Of a stretch of DNA of 64,000 bases, positions 61,097 through 64,000 are shown one piece after another. Positions within the stretch are counted from its first letter, which is position 1; every line of letters begins with the position of its first letter. A program made the translations under genes and the position numbers. Source of the stretch: Osmia lignaria lignaria. Taxonomy: Eukaryota > Arthropoda > Insecta > Hymenoptera > Megachilidae. The DNA lies in the NCBI RefSeq assembly GCF_051020975.1, contig NW_027478166.1, positions 559,501-623,500 of the forward strand, written 5' to 3'. The notes under the pieces were generated by a model that had not been told where the DNA came from, searched no databases, and saw nothing but the letters and a program-made list of their open reading frames with translations.

Positions 61097-62529
61097 CTTT
61101 TTGATCAGATGCGTAGTTCTCGAGATATATCAAGATATTTAAAAGTTCCGAAGCCGCACCAACATAATAGAGATACAGAAACACCGTGGCCCCTTTCTTT
61201 GAGATAACTCTGCGCTATTGCGAGCTGGAAATGCCACTTCCAGTTTAGCTGTGCAGAAGAAGAACAACAAGAAGAAGAAATATCTCGAAATATGTCCGTC
61301 AGGCCCCTTCCCGTGAGATATATCTGCAAATATCTCGGAAACCAAACGAGCTATGGCAAAATGTTAAGAGACCTTTTTTGTAGAGAATTATGTTTCCTAC
61401 AATTTATGTTCTATGATATATTTTGATCAGAAGCGTAGTTTTCGAGATATATCGAGATATTTAAAAGATCCGAAGCCGCACCAACATAATAGAGATACAG
61501 AAACACCGTGGCCCCTTTCTGTGAGATAACTCTGCACTAGTGCGAGCCGCAAATGCCGCATCCAGCTTAGCTGTGCAGAAGAAGAACAACAAGAAGATGA
61601 AATATCTCGAAATATGTCCGTCAGGCCCCTTCCCTCGAGATAAATCTGCAAATATCTCGGAAACGAAGCGAGCTATGGCAAAATGTTAAGAGACCTTTTA
61701 TGTAGAGAATTAGGTTTCCTACTTTTTATGTTCTATGATATTTTTTGATCAGATGCGTAGTTCTCGAGATATATCAAGATATTTAAAAGTTCCGAAGCCG
61801 CACCAACATAATAGAGATACAGAAACACCGTGGCCCTTTTCTTTGAGATAACTCTGCACTATTGCGAGCTGCAAATGCCACTTCCAGCTTAGCTGTGCAG
61901 AAGAGGAACAACAAGAAGAAGAAATATCTCGAAATATGTGCGTCAGGCCCCTTCCCTTGAGATAAATCTGCAAATATCTCGGAAACGAAGCGAGCTATTT
62001 CAAAACGTTAAGAGACCTTTTTTGTAGAGAATTATGTTTCCTACAATTTACGTTCTATGATATTTTTTGATCAGAAGCGTAGTTTTCGAGATATATCGAG
62101 ATATTTAAAAGATCCGAAGCCGCACCAACATAATAGAAATACAGAAACACCGTGGCTCCTTTCTTTGAGATAACTCTGCACTATTGCGAGCTGCAAATGC
62201 CACTTCCAGCTTAGCTGTGCAGAAGAAGAAGAACAAGAAGAAGAAATATCTAGAAATATGTCCGTCAGGCCCCTTCCCTTGAGATAAATCTGCAAATATC
62301 TCGGAAACGAAGCGAGCTATGGCAAAATGTTAAGAGACCTTTTTTGTAGAGAATTAAGTTTCCTACTTTTTATGTTCTATGATATTTTTTGATCAGATGC
62401 GTAGTTCTCGAGATATATCAAGATATTTAAAAGTTCCGAAGCCGCACCAACATAATAGAGATACAGAAACACCGTGGCCCCTTTCTTTGAGATAACTCTG
62501 CACTAATGCGAGCTGCAAATGCCACTTCC
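61097..62529 (-). repeat. Five-monomer (1610-bp) duplication, partial copy 2
   Basis: The same order at +1610. A private change is gtggctcctttc near 62156. It ends in the fifth monomer near 62529, where ccagcttagc replaces ccagtttagc of copy 1. Confidence 0.85.
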
Positions 62530-63907
62530 AGCTTAGCTGTGCAGAAGAAGAACAACAAGAAGAAGAAATATCTCGAAATATGTCCGTCAGGCCCCTTCCC
62601 TCGAGATAAATCTGCAAATATCTCGGAAACGAAGCGAGCTATTTCAAAATGTTAAGAGACCTTTTTTGTAGAGAATTATGTTTCCTACAATTTACGTTCT
62701 ATGACATTTTTTGATCAGAAGCGTAGTTTTCGAGATATATCGAGATATTTAAAAGATCCGAAGCCGCACCAACATAATAGAGATACAGAAACACCGTGGC
62801 CCCTTTCTTTGAGATAACTCTGCACTATTGCGAGCTGCAAATGCCACTTCCAGCTTAGCTGTGCAGAAGAGGAACAACAAGCAGAAGAAATATCTCGAAA
62901 TATGTCCGTCAGGCCCCTTCCCTTGAGATAAATCTGCAAATATCTCGGAAACGAAGCGAGCTATGGCAAAATGTTAAGAGACCTTTTTTGTAGAGAATTA
63001 AGTTTCCTACTTTTTATGTTCTATGATATTTTTTGATCAGATGCGTAGTTCTCGAGATATATCAAGATATTTAAAAGTTCCGAAGCCGCACCAACATAAT
63101 AGAGATACAGAAACACCGTGGCCCCTTTCTTTGAGATAACTCTGCGCTATTGCGAGCTGGAAATGCCACTTCCAGTTTAGCTGTGCAGAAGAAGAACAAC
63201 AAGAAGAAGAAATATCTCGAAATATGTCCGTCAGGCCCCTTCCCTTGAGATATATCTGCAAATATTTCGGAAACGAAACGAGCTATGGCAAAATGTTAAG
63301 AGACCTTTTTTGTAGAGAATTAAGTTTCCTACTTTTTATCTTCTATGATACTTTTTGATCAGATGCGTAGTTCTCGAGATATATCAAGATATTTAAAAGT
63401 TCCGAAGCCGCACCAACATAATAGAGATACAGAAACACCGTGGCCCCTTTCTTTGAGATAACTCTGCACTATTGCGAGCTGGAAATGCCACTTCCAGTTT
63501 AGCTGTGCAGAAGAAGAACAACAAGAAGAAGAAATATCTCGAAATATGTCCGTCAGGCCCCTTCCCTTGAGATATATCTGCAAATATCTCGGAAACGAAA
63601 CGAGCTATGGCAAAATCTTAAGAGACCATTTTTGTAGAGAATTATGTTTCCTACAATTTATGTTCTATGATATTTTTTGATCAGAAGCGTAGTTTTCGAG
63701 ATATATCGAGATATTTAAAAGTTCCGAAGCCGCACCAACATAATAGAGATACAGAAACACCGTGGCCCCTTTCTTTGAGATAACTCTGCACTATTGCGAG
63801 CTGCAAATGCCACTTCCAGCTTAGCTGTGCAGAAGAAGAACAACAAGAAGAAGAAATATCTCGAAATATGTCCGTCAGGCCCCTTCCCTCGAGATAAATC
63901 TGCAAAT
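62530..63907 (-). repeat. Last complete monomers at the right edge
   Basis: Includes a monomer with gaggaacaacaagcag (near 62870), one with aatatttcggaaacg and tatcttctatgatac at its boundary (near 63262-63351, also seen near 61010-61096), and one with aaaatcttaagagacc at its boundary. No recent duplication is visible within it. Confidence 0.75.
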
Positions 63908-64000
63908 ATCTCGGAAACGAAGCGAGCTATGGCAAAATGTTAAGAGACCTTTTTTGTAGAGAATTAAGTTTCCTACTTTTTATGTTCTATGATATTTTTT
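63908..64000 (-). repeat. Partial monomer at the window edge (93 bp)
   Basis: Reads atctcggaaacgaagcgagc through gatatttttt, the spacer end of a monomer cut by the window limit. The array clearly continues beyond it. Confidence 0.9.

Larger units (their letters stand above)
23339..64000 (-). repeat. Satellite array, arm R (322-bp monomer, - orientation)
   Basis: The same family as the left arm, now reading on the minus strand, in 126 complete monomers from 23348 to 63907 plus a 93-bp piece to the window edge. The 126 monomers are 12 bp short of 126 x 322. This is explained by one 10-bp deletion (monomer 52970-53281) and two 1-bp deletions (monomers 27534-27854 and 37515-37835). Common classes include one with gctggaaatgccacttccag, one with cgacctgcaaatgcc, one with ctgcaccaacataatagagg, and one with gcgagccgcaaatgccgc. 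The array runs off the right edge, so its true length is not known. Confidence 0.98.

Noticed and set aside
1..64000. CRISPR array or bacterial tandem repeat
   Set aside because: There are no short repeats with unique spacers: the full 322 bp repeats, and no cas-like gene is present.

Overview
The whole window is one tandem satellite DNA family and nothing else. The monomer is 322 bp, about 40% G+C in the copy I counted by hand. From the spacing of fixed landmarks I count 198 complete monomers plus three partial pieces: 174 bp and 9 bp meeting at an orientation switch, and 93 bp at the right edge. I recognise no protein-coding gene, tRNA, rRNA, transposon, CRISPR array, bacterial promoter or replication origin. 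A 64-kb array of a ~320-bp repeat with nested higher-order repeats points to eukaryotic constitutive heterochromatin (centromeric, pericentromeric, or on a sex or B chromosome). The AT-rich monomer with little CpG loss would suit an arthropod, but I do not recognise the family and the clade is a guess.

Layout. Arm L (1-23338) holds 72 complete monomers in one orientation, called + here (phase starting atttgcag). Arm R (23339-64000) holds 126 complete monomers in the opposite orientation. The arms meet abruptly at 23338/23339 with no unique DNA between them. The left monomer stops after 174 bp and the right side starts at monomer base 9, so the join is not a mirror palindrome.

Arm L: 1-9004 is built from a five-monomer cassette (C-D-E-A-X or C-D-E-A-B), with one 1932-bp tandem duplication inside it. 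9005-12025 is a looser block. 12026-22139 is a nested structure: a ~1.42-kb segment recurs after 2252 bp, and that is included in a nearly identical 4506-bp (14-monomer) tandem duplication. 22140-23338 runs to the switch.

Arm R: successive local higher-order repeats of 3, 6, 12 (with a 2-monomer deletion in the second copy), 5, 3 and 5 monomers, separated by stretches of mixed monomers. Shifts are almost always whole multiples of 322 bp, as expected from unequal crossing-over in register.

Inside the monomer: an old in-frame internal duplication (about 27 of 32 columns alike), a TTC/TTG pyrimidine-rich tract, a CGAGATAT-type motif in direct and inverted copies, and a spacer with A-tracts. Roughly five monomers in six carry an open 74-codon frame. 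I read this as a by-product of sequence similarity, not as a gene.
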